NCBI RefSeq assembly: GCF_000213975.1
Contig: NZ_GL892076.1
Span: 697,625-761,624, forward strand
Reading direction: 5' to 3'
DNA from: Centipeda periodontii DSM 2778
GTDB lineage: Bacteria; Bacillota; Negativicutes; Selenomonadales; Selenomonadaceae
Length of the DNA: 64,000 nucleotides
Each line of letters begins with the position of its first letter. Position 1 is the first letter of the stretch. Position numbers and translations under genes: made by a program. This document shows, one piece after another, positions 52,257 to 61,069 of the stretch. The notes under the pieces were generated by a model that worked only from the letters and a program-made list of their open reading frames with translations, made no database searches and was not told the DNA's origin.

Positions 52257-52262
52257 TAAAAT
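52257..52262 (+). promoter_or_regulatory. Likely -10 box of narG
   Basis: TAAAAT with no -35, as usual for class II activated promoters. TATAGT at 52252 is an alternative. Confidence 0.5.
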
Positions 52263-52318
52263 TATATCGTGTATATAGTTCTTTTTCATGGAAAAGAAAT
52301 TCATGGAGGGGTGAAGGC

Positions 52319-55300
52319 GTGAGCAGTATCTTCAAAAAGTTCAAGTATCTGATTCCTACGTCGGAGCTTGCGGGCGGTCATGCAGAGATGCATGAAGGCG
52401 GGCGTGCATGGGAGAACATGTACCGCGACCGCTGGTCGTTCGACAAGACCGTCCGCACGACGCACGGGGTCAACTGCACGGGTTCGTGCAGCTGGAACGT
52501 CCACGTCAAGAACGGGATTGTGGCGTGGGAGAATCAGGCGACGGACTATCCCGAGACGGCGCCGGACATGCCGGACTTCGAGCCGCGCGGCTGCCCGCGC
52601 GGGACGACGTTCTCGTGGTATCTCTACAGTCCGCACCGCGTAAAGTACCCGTATATGCGCGGGGAACTCGCGGCTCTTTGGCGTGAGGCGCGTGCGGCAC
52701 ATCCGAACGCGTACGAGGCATGGAAGAGCATCGCCTCCGACCCCGCAAAGAAGAAGCAGTACAAGCAGGCGCGCGGCATGGGCGGCTTTGTGCGCTCGAA
52801 CTGGCAGGAGGTCAGCGAGCTGATTGCCGCCTCCGTGCTCTATACGGCGTACACCTACGGCTCGGACCGCATCTTCGGCTTTTCCGTCATCCCCGCGATG
52901 TCGATGCTGAGCTATGCGGCGGGCATCCGCTTCATGCAGCTGATGGGCGGTGTCGGCCTTTCGTTCTACGATTGGTACGCCGACCTGCCGCCCGCGAGCC
53001 CACAGATCTGGGGCGAGCAGACGGATGTGCCCGAGTCGAGCGACTGGTACAATGCAGGCTACCTCATCACATGGGGCTCGAACGTACCGCTCACGCGCAC
53101 ACCGGACGCGCACTTTATGGCGGAGGTGCGCTACAAGGGCACAAAGGTCGTTTCGATTGCGCCCGACTACGCCGAGTCCTCGATGTTCGCGGACACGTGG
53201 ATCTCGCTCAAGGTCGGCAGCGACTCCGCAATGGCGATGGCGATGGGGCACGTCATTCTCAAAGAATACTATGTTGACAAGACAACGCCGTTTTTCCTTG
53301 AGTACACGCGGAAGTATACGGACTTCCCGTTCCTCGTGCGCATCGAGAAGAAAGAGGACGGCACTTACATCCCCGGGCGTATGCTTTCTGCGCGTGACAT
53401 GGGACGCGATGAAAAGCATTCCGACTTCCGTTACTACGTCGTGGACGATAAGACGGGCGAGATCGTCATTCCGAACGGCACGCTCGGCGAGCGTTGGTCG
53501 ACGCAGGAGAAGTGGAACATCCGCGAGGAGAACCGCGATACGGGCGCGGAGATCTGCCCGCGTCTCTCCGTCTGGGATGACAAGACGGGGACGGTTGAGG
53601 TGCAGCTGCCGTACTTCGGCAACGACCGCAGGGAGCGCACGCTGACGCGCGCTCTGCCCGTGCGCACGGTCAAGACGGCGGCGGGCGAGGTGCTCGTGAC
53701 GACGGTCTACGATCTCACGCTCGCGAACTATGCGATCGATCGCGGCATCGGCGGCGAGAGCGCAGGCTCGTACGAGGACGACACGCCGTACACGCCCGCA
53801 TGGCAGGAGAAGTACACGGGCATTTCGCCCGATCTCGTTATCAAGACGGCGCGCGAGATTGCGGACAACGCCATCAAGACGAACGGTCGCACCATGATTA
53901 TCATGGGTGGCGGCATCAACCACTGGTTCCACGCGGATGCGGTCTACCGCACGATCATCAACCTCCTGCTCTTCACGGGCTGCGAGGGACGTAACGGTGG
54001 CGGCTGGGCGCACTACGTCGGACAGGAGAAACTGCGCCCGAATGAGGGCTGGGCGCGCATCATGAGCGGATCGGACTGGCAGGGTCCGCCGAAGCTGCTC
54101 AACTCGACCTCGTTCTACTACTTTGCGACCGACCAGTGGCGCAGCGACGAGATCCAGACGGATGCACTGACGGCGGCGAATGAAAACGCACGCTATAGCC
54201 ACGCGGCGGACTATGCCGTCATGGCGGCGCGCCTCGGCTGGGCACCGTCCTATCCGACGTTCAACCGCGGCTCGAACGACCTCGCAGCGGATGCAAAGGC
54301 GGCGGGCTTCGAGGGCGCGGACGGCATCAAGGAGTACATCGTCAAGAGTCTGAAGGACAAGAGCCTGAAGTTCGCATGGGAAGACCCCGATGCACCCGAG
54401 AACTTCCCGCGCAACCTCTTTGTCTGGCGGTGCAACCTGCTCGGCTCGTCCGCGAAGGGCAACGATTACTTCCTGAAATACCTCCTCGGCACGGAGAACA
54501 GTATCTTCCAGGAGGAGGACTGTGCGACGCACCCGCAGGAGGTCAAGTGGCGCGAGAAGGAGGAGCTCATGCAGCCGGGCGGTGCGCTTGAGGGCAAGCT
54601 CGACCTCCTCGTCTCGCTCGATTTCCGCATGGCGGGCAACGCGCTCTACTCCGATATCGTGTTGCCGACGGCGACGTGGTACGAGAAAACGGATCTTTCC
54701 TCGACGGATATGCACCCGTTCGTCCACCCCTTCCAGCCGGCGGTCGATCCGCTCTGGGAGTCGCGTACGGACTGGGATATCTACCGTACACTGGCACAGG
54801 CGGTGTCTGAGGTCGCAAAGGACGCAAAGCTCACGCCGTACACGAACATCGCCGCGACTCCGCTCGGGCATGACAGCGAGGCGGAGTTGGCACAGCCGGA
54901 CGGCGTGGTGCGCGACTGGAGCAAGGGCGAGTGCGAGCCAATCCCCGGCAAGACCATGCCGAACATCGCCTCGAACACGATTGACTACACGAAGCTCTAC
55001 GAGAAGTGGATTGCGCTCGGTCCGAATGCGGGCGGCAAGACGGCAAGCCACGGCAATACATGGGACTCGGCGGAGGACTACGAGGAGATCCGTCAGCGCA
55101 ACGGCATCATCACCAACAAGGACTATGTGTCCTACGGCTGTCCCTCGATTTACGAGGCGCGGCAGGCATGTGATGCCGTGCTCGGGATGTCCCCGACGAC
55201 CTGCGGACGCACGGCAGTGCGCGCATGGGAGGCGGTCGAGAAGCGTACGGGTCTCTCTGACCTCGTGAAGCTTGCGAAGGATCGCGAGGAGGATCGTTTT

Positions 55301-56014
55301 ACCTTTGACCAAGTGGCGATACAGCCACGGGAGACGATCACCGCGCCGACCTTTACGGGCAGCAATCAGAACCGCCGCTACACGCCGTTTACGAACAACG
55401 TGGAGGAACTCATTCCGTTCCGCACGCTCACGGGGCGGCAGCATTTCTACATGGATCACGAGGTCATGCGCGAGTTTGGCGAGGCACAGGCGGTCTACCG
55501 CCCGATCCTCGACTTCCGTCCGATGAACAAGTCGCTCAACGGCACGCAGAAGGAGATCACGCTGAAGTACCTCACGCCGCACAACAAGTGGAGTACGCAC
55601 AGCATGTACTTCGACGCGCAGCAGATGCTCACGATGTTCCGCGGCGGACAGAGCGTCTGGATGAGCGAGAAGGACGCGGCGGAGATCGGCGTGAAGGACA
55701 ACGACTGGATCGAACTCTACAACCGCAACGGTGTGGTCGCCTCGCGCGTCGTCGTCTCGCCGCGCCTCCCGCAGGGCAGTGTCTTTATGCACCACGCGCA
55801 GGACCGCCACATCAACGTGCCGGGCTCGAAGATCTCGGGCACGCGCGCGGGTACGCACAACACGCCCACGCACATCCACATCAAGCCCACCCACCTCATC
55901 GGCGGCTACGGGCAGCTCAGCTACGGTTTCAACTACTACGGCCCGACGGGCAATCAGCGCGACTCGTACGTTGTCGTGCGGCGCATGGAGGAGGTAGATT
56001 GGCTTGAAGATTAA
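52319..56014 (+). CDS. narG: Respiratory nitrate reductase, alpha subunit
   Basis: 1,231 residues, normal length. Catalytic Mo-bisMGD subunit that reduces nitrate to nitrite at the inner side of the membrane. The FS0 cluster ligands H49, C53, C57 and C92 (H-x3-C-x3-C) and the likely Mo ligand D242 in ESSDWYN are present. There is no Tat signal, as in bacterial NarG. The start is GTG 52319 behind GGAGGGGTGAAGG. The stop overlaps narH. Regulated by a Crp/Fnr-type site at 52220. Confidence 0.97.
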   Translation: MSSIFKKFKYLIPTSELAGGHAEMHEGGRAWENMYRDRWSFDKTVRTTHGVNCTGSCSWNVHVKNGIVAWENQATDYPETAPDMPDFEPRGCPRGTTFSWYLYSPHRVKYPYMRGELAALWREARAAHPNAYEAWKSIASDPAKKKQYKQARGMGGFVRSNWQEVSELIAASVLYTAYTYGSDRIFGFSVIPAMSMLSYAAGIRFMQLMGGVGLSFYDWYADLPPASPQIWGEQTDVPESSDWYNAGYLITWGSNVPLTRTPDAHFMAEVRYKGTKVVSIAPDYAESSMFADTWISLKVGSDSAMAMAMGHVILKEYYVDKTTPFFLEYTRKYTDFPFLVRIEKKEDGTYIPGRMLSARDMGRDEKHSDFRYYVVDDKTGEIVIPNGTLGERWSTQEKWNIREENRDTGAEICPRLSVWDDKTGTVEVQLPYFGNDRRERTLTRALPVRTVKTAAGEVLVTTVYDLTLANYAIDRGIGGESAGSYEDDTPYTPAWQEKYTGISPDLVIKTAREIADNAIKTNGRTMIIMGGGINHWFHADAVYRTIINLLLFTGCEGRNGGGWAHYVGQEKLRPNEGWARIMSGSDWQGPPKLLNSTSFYYFATDQWRSDEIQTDALTAANENARYSHAADYAVMAARLGWAPSYPTFNRGSNDLAADAKAAGFEGADGIKEYIVKSLKDKSLKFAWEDPDAPENFPRNLFVWRCNLLGSSAKGNDYFLKYLLGTENSIFQEEDCATHPQEVKWREKEELMQPGGALEGKLDLLVSLDFRMAGNALYSDIVLPTATWYEKTDLSSTDMHPFVHPFQPAVDPLWESRTDWDIYRTLAQAVSEVAKDAKLTPYTNIAATPLGHDSEAELAQPDGVVRDWSKGECEPIPGKTMPNIASNTIDYTKLYEKWIALGPNAGGKTASHGNTWDSAEDYEEIRQRNGIITNKDYVSYGCPSIYEARQACDAVLGMSPTTCGRTAVRAWEAVEKRTGLSDLVKLAKDREEDRFTFDQVAIQPRETITAPTFTGSNQNRRYTPFTNNVEELIPFRTLTGRQHFYMDHEVMREFGEAQAVYRPILDFRPMNKSLNGTQKEITLKYLTPHNKWSTHSMYFDAQQMLTMFRGGQSVWMSEKDAAEIGVKDNDWIELYNRNGVVASRVVVSPRLPQGSVFMHHAQDRHINVPGSKISGTRAGTHNTPTHIHIKPTHLIGGYGQLSYGFNYYGPTGNQRDSYVVVRRMEEVDWLED

Positions 56015-57425
56015 AGCACAGATTGCGATGGTCATGAATCTCGACAAGTGCATTGGCTGTCACACGTGCTCCATCCTGTGCAAGAACGTCTGGACGAACC
56101 GGCGCGGCGCGGAGTATATGTATTTCAACAACGTCGAGACGAAGCCCGGCATCGGCTATCCGAAGCAGTGGGAGAATCAGGAGAAGTGGAAGGGCGGCTG
56201 GGAACTGCGTGACGGTGTGCTCGGACTCAAGACGGGCGGCATGATGACGCGCATGGCGAAACTGTTCTACCACCCGCAGCAGCCCGAGATGGACGACTAC
56301 TACGAGCCGTGGACGTACGACTACGAGACGCTGATTCACACGAAGCGGCGCAATCATCAGCCGGTGGCGCGCCCGCGCTCGCTCATCACGCAGAAGCGCA
56401 TGGAGATCAAGTGGGGACCGAACTGGGAGGACGACCTCGCCGACGGACAGTCCGCACGCAAGGACTACAATCTCGCGAAGATGGGGCAGGAGATCACACT
56501 TGAGTTCCACGACATCTTCATGAAGCATCTGCCGCGTCTTTGCAACCACTGCCTGAACCCCGCGTGCGTCGCGGCGTGCCCCTCGGGCGCGATCTACAAG
56601 CGCGACGAGGACGGCGTGGTGCTCATCTCGCAGGACGGCTGCCGCGGCTGGCGGCACTGCGTTCCGTCGTGTCCCTATAAAAAAATCTACTACAACTGGG
56701 AGACGAACAAGGCGGAGAAGTGCACGTTCTGCTTCCCGCGCCTTGAGAACGGTCTGCCGACCGTGTGCAGCGACGGCTGCGTCGGGCGCATGCGCTATAT
56801 CGGCGTATTGCTTTACGATGCAGATAAAGTGAAGGCGGCGGCATCGACGCCCGATCCGAAGGACATCTACAAGGCGTATCTCGGTGCGCTCTGCGATCCA
56901 AACGATCCGAAGACGATCGCGGCGGCAAAGGAGGCGGGCATCCCCGACCGCTGGATGCGCGCGGCGCAGAACTCGCCCGCGCACAAGCTGATCGCCGAGT
57001 GGCAGCTCGCGTTCCCGCTTCATCCGGAGTACCGCACGCTGCCGAACGTCTGGTATGTACCACCCCTCAGCCCGATTGCACGGCGCGTCGAGGAGAAGGT
57101 GTTCTTCCCGGGGGCGGCGGAGATGCGCATTCCTGTCGCCTACCTTGCACAGCTGCTGACGGCGGGCGATGAGGCGGCGATCGAGCGAGTGCTCCATGTG
57201 CTGCTCGAACTGCGTGCCGTCATGCGCACGAAGCAGACGGGCGAGCCGCTGCCGGAGCATTTGACGCACGATGTTGAAACGTATGAGGCGATGTATCGCC
57301 TCCTCGGACTTGCGAAGCGCCGCGAGCGCTTTAATATCCCTGCGGGAATGCAGGATGTGACGCATGAGAAGCTGCGCGAGCTGCAGGGCTCGGTCGGCTA
57401 TGCGTGCCCCGGGGGGTGCTGCTGA
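56004..57425 (+). CDS. narH: Respiratory nitrate reductase, beta subunit
   Basis: 473 residues. Fe-S subunit carrying electrons from NarI to NarG. Four Cys groups are visible: C16/C19/C22/C26 (CIGCHTCSILC), CNHCLNPACVAACP, CRGWRHCVPSCPYKK, with Trp in place of one Cys as expected for the 3Fe-4S cluster, and CTFC...CSDGC. The start is TTG 56004, overlapping the end of narG by 11 bases, with GGAGG upstream. Last residues CPGGCC overlap narJ. Confidence 0.96.
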   Translation: MKIKAQIAMVMNLDKCIGCHTCSILCKNVWTNRRGAEYMYFNNVETKPGIGYPKQWENQEKWKGGWELRDGVLGLKTGGMMTRMAKLFYHPQQPEMDDYYEPWTYDYETLIHTKRRNHQPVARPRSLITQKRMEIKWGPNWEDDLADGQSARKDYNLAKMGQEITLEFHDIFMKHLPRLCNHCLNPACVAACPSGAIYKRDEDGVVLISQDGCRGWRHCVPSCPYKKIYYNWETNKAEKCTFCFPRLENGLPTVCSDGCVGRMRYIGVLLYDADKVKAAASTPDPKDIYKAYLGALCDPNDPKTIAAAKEAGIPDRWMRAAQNSPAHKLIAEWQLAFPLHPEYRTLPNVWYVPPLSPIARRVEEKVFFPGAAEMRIPVAYLAQLLTAGDEAAIERVLHVLLELRAVMRTKQTGEPLPEHLTHDVETYEAMYRLLGLAKRRERFNIPAGMQDVTHEKLRELQGSVGYACPGGCC

Positions 57426-57952
57426 TGGAAACGAACCGCATTCAGACGCCGCTCCTCCTCACCTCCTATCTGTTCGAGTACCCCTCGGCGGATTGGTGGG
57501 AGGGCGTGCCCACGCACGCTGCCGCCGTTGTGGATGTTGAGCGCCCGCAGTCGCGCGAGGTGTTCGAGGAGTTCTTCGGCTACATCGGCGAGACGGAGCG
57601 GCAGGAGTTCGAGGACGCGTATGTGCGTGCCTTTGACTTCTCGCAGAACACGAACCTCTACCTCACAACGCACAACCGCACGGATTTCGGCAAGCAGTCC
57701 GAGGAGATGCTGCGCTACAAGCAGCTCTTCCTCGATGCGGGCTATGACCTCGAACGCGAACTGCCGGACTATCTGCCCGCACTCCTCGAGCTTGCGGCGG
57801 CAGTGCCCGAGCGCACGTCGCTACACATTCTGCATGAGATTCAGCCGAAACTGGAGCTGCTGCGTGACCGCCTGATCGAGGCGAAGCTGCCCTATGCGTT
57901 TCTCCTCGATGTCGTGCTCACGGAGGCATCCGCGCTCGAAGGGAGGACTGCA
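57425..57952 (+). CDS. narJ: Nitrate reductase assembly chaperone
   Basis: About 176 residues (TGA ends at 57955). Helical TorD/NarJ-family chaperone that holds NarG until the Mo cofactor is inserted. Pattern LTSYLFEYPSADW, FEDAYVRAFDFSQNTNLYLT and GQ-poor middle FGKQSEEMLRYKQLF is typical. ATG overlaps the narH stop (TGATG), so the genes are coupled. Confidence 0.92.
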
Positions 57953-58620
57953 TGATGAAACAATTTGCTTGGGGCGTCCTGCCCTACATCGCGTTCACGT
58001 TCCTCATCGTGGGGACGATCGTGCGCTACACCGTCTTTGAGCGGAACTGGACGACGAAATCCAGTCAGTTCCTCTCCAAGAGCGATCTGAAGATCGCGGG
58101 GCCGATGTTCCACCTCGGTCTTCTCATGGCATTCGGCGGTCACGTCATCGGCGTGCTCATCCCGAAATTTGTCACCGAGGCGGCAGGGATCAATGAGCAC
58201 CTCTACCACATGATCGCGCTCGGCGGCGGTGCGCCCGCAGGTCTGCTCTTCTTCGGGGGCTTCATCCTGCTCCTCATCCGCCGTTTTGGCAAGGACAGGA
58301 TGGCGGTCAACACGTCCACAATGGACAAGTGGCTCTACCTGTTTTTGTTCCTTGCAATCTTCTCTGGCTGTGCGTCCACGACGCTGAACGCCGTGCAGGG
58401 CGGATTTGACTACCGCGAGACGATTTCGCCGTGGTTCCGCTCCGTCTTGATGTTCAGCCCCGAGATTGGCTACATGGAAAACGTGCCGCTCATGTTCCGT
58501 ATCCACATGTTCTCGTGGATGGCGGTCGCGTTCCTCTTCCCGTTCACGCGCCTCGTCCACTGCCTCAGTGCACCGTTTGAGTACCTCGTGCGCAGCCCGA
58601 TCATCTATCGGAAGAAATAA
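57952..58620 (+). CDS. narI: Respiratory nitrate reductase, gamma subunit
   Basis: 222 residues, five membrane helices. Diheme cytochrome b that takes electrons from quinol. The four heme His are H54, H64, H185 and H203, with spacing 10 and 18 as in characterised NarI. ATG overlaps the narJ end by 4 bases. Last gene before a terminator; no nitrate transporter, moa genes or two-component system follow. Confidence 0.96.
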   Translation: MMKQFAWGVLPYIAFTFLIVGTIVRYTVFERNWTTKSSQFLSKSDLKIAGPMFHLGLLMAFGGHVIGVLIPKFVTEAAGINEHLYHMIALGGGAPAGLLFFGGFILLLIRRFGKDRMAVNTSTMDKWLYLFLFLAIFSGCASTTLNAVQGGFDYRETISPWFRSVLMFSPEIGYMENVPLMFRIHMFSWMAVAFLFPFTRLVHCLSAPFEYLVRSPIIYRKK

Positions 58621-58634
58621 GGATATATTTGGAA

Positions 58635-58661
58635 GCCGTCCCTTGCGGGGGACGGTTTTTC
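58635..58661 (+). terminator. Terminator of narGHJI
   Basis: GCCGTCCC pairs with GGGGACGGT around a short loop and is followed by TTTTC. Confidence 0.9.
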
Positions 58662-58690
58662 TTGTGTCAGGGGAGAAAAAAAGATACAAT
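58662..58690 (+). promoter_or_regulatory. Promoter of Rpn gene 4
   Basis: TTGTGT and TACAAT, 17 bp apart, directly behind the nar terminator. Confidence 0.65.
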
Positions 58691-58721
58691 AGAAAGAAAA
58701 TAGGGGAGAAAGGAGAACACT

Positions 58722-59642
58722 ATGGCACTGAGTTTTGAGGAACGTGCGAACCGTGCTTGGGAAGAACTGTCGATTCAGGACAATTTCATTTTCCTGCGCG
58801 TGATGCAGAATAAAGACCTGTGCAAGCGTCTGATCGAGCGCATCCTTCACATCAAGATTCGTGACCTGTCGTACCCGCACACGGAAAAGACGATTGACCT
58901 GCGGCTTGACAGTAAGGCTGTCCGCCTCGATGTGTATGTCGAGGACGAGGCGGGGACGGTCTACAACATCGAGATGCAGACTGCAAAGGGGGCAGACGGA
59001 GCACTTGCGAAGCGTACGCGCTACTATCAGGCGATGATCGACATGGATCTCATCGGGAAGGGGGTTTATTACGATCAGCTGCGGCAGACGTACATCATCT
59101 TTGTCTGTACGTTTGATCTGTTCGGCTTGGAGCAGCGCATCTATACGTTTCGGAATACCTGCGTCGAACTGCCGGAGTTGGAGCTCGGCGATGGAGCAAC
59201 GAAGATTTTTCTCAATGCAAAGGGACTGAAAGGTTCTGTCGATGCAGACATTGAGGGCTTCCTGCGCTATGTAAATGGCAAGGTAGTGCAGGGGCAATTT
59301 GCGGAAGCTCTGGCAAAAGAAGTCGAGCGGGTGAAGATACAGAAGGAAGCGAGGCGGGAGTACATGACACTCTATATGCAATACCAACAATATCATAGGG
59401 ATGGGCTGGAAGAAGGACGCCGTGAAGGACGCCGTGAAGGACGCCGTGAAGGACTGCGTGAGGGACTGCGTGAGGGACTGCGTGAGGGACGCCGTGAAGG
59501 TGTGCTCGATATGGCACGCTCCCTGCTCGCGCTGAACGTCCCCATTGATGTGATTGAGCAGTCGAGCGGAATGACACGTGCGGAGATCTTGGCACTGCAG
59601 GAGACGGCTCCCGAGCAGGGCGAAACGGATCGTGTGATTTGA
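58722..59642 (+). CDS. Rpn-family PD-(D/E)XK nuclease, fourth gene
   Basis: 306 residues, the longest of the four. Core: VRLDVYVEDEAGTVYNIEMQ with Asp and E-x-Q; then YYQAMIDMDLI and TYIIFVCTFDLFG as in other PDDEXK_2 proteins. Residues about 226-256 are seven tandem EGRR/EGLR tetrapeptides coded by a 12-base repeat (59411-59500). The end (SLLALNVPIDVIEQSSGMT) is the usual C-terminal helix-turn pair of this family. GAAAGGAG precedes ATG. Confidence 0.9.
   Translation: MALSFEERANRAWEELSIQDNFIFLRVMQNKDLCKRLIERILHIKIRDLSYPHTEKTIDLRLDSKAVRLDVYVEDEAGTVYNIEMQTAKGADGALAKRTRYYQAMIDMDLIGKGVYYDQLRQTYIIFVCTFDLFGLEQRIYTFRNTCVELPELELGDGATKIFLNAKGLKGSVDADIEGFLRYVNGKVVQGQFAEALAKEVERVKIQKEARREYMTLYMQYQQYHRDGLEEGRREGRREGRREGLREGLREGLREGRREGVLDMARSLLALNVPIDVIEQSSGMTRAEILALQETAPEQGETDRVI
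59411..59500 (+). repeat. 12-base tandem repeat in Rpn gene 4
   Basis: GAAGGACGCCGT-type unit repeated about seven times with two variants (CGCCGT and CTGCGT). The period is a multiple of 3, so copy changes keep the frame. Confidence 0.85.
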
Positions 59643-59663
59643 CCAATCCGCAAGAATTTTTTA

Positions 59664-59828
59664 TAGGAACCACTGATAAAATGAAGTCCGTCAGATTGGT
59701 GCAGATTTTTTCGTCCGATTGAGGCAGCAAACCGGACGCATAGCCAAAGCTATGTGGAGGATTTGCTAACGAAAAGCGGACAAAAAAGATGTGCTAAGAT
59801 GGCGGTGCTGAATTTATCAGTGGTTCCA
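59664..59828 (-). mobile_element. Miniature inverted-repeat element, full copy 5
   Basis: TATAGGAACCACTGATAAAA to TTTATCAGTGGTTCCA, with compensating changes in the two ends (CCAC / GTGG). Reverse orientation relative to the copy at 26330. Confidence 0.9.
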
Positions 59829-59847
59829 CAATCAGGGAAGAGAAAGG

Positions 59848-60885
<1,038 letters not shown>

Positions 60886-61069
60886 ATCGAACAGCAGAGC
60901 ATGAGGAGGTTCATGTTCTGCTTTTTGTACGAAAACGAGGCTTATATTATCAGGAGACCTGAAACAATTTTCTTCTGTTTGAAATGCCGAGGAAGGCGCT
61001 GCTTGCGTATGCGCGGTGGGACTGCATGATGATCTCGACGGCACAAAGAAGGAGAGGGGATGTGCGGCA
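60886..61069. other. Spacer before the UvrA-like gene
   Basis: AGCAGAGCATGAGGAGGTTC / ATGTTCTGCTTTTTG (60894-60926) can fold as a hairpin with a T run and may be the old terminator of the GH1 gene. No gene seen. Confidence 0.4.

Noticed and set aside
52301-56053. 1,250-codon open frame on the minus strand opposite narG
   Set aside because: It mirrors narG codon structure in a GC-rich gene, is full of Arg/Ala/Val, and has no ribosome binding site. NarG is unmistakable on the other strand.
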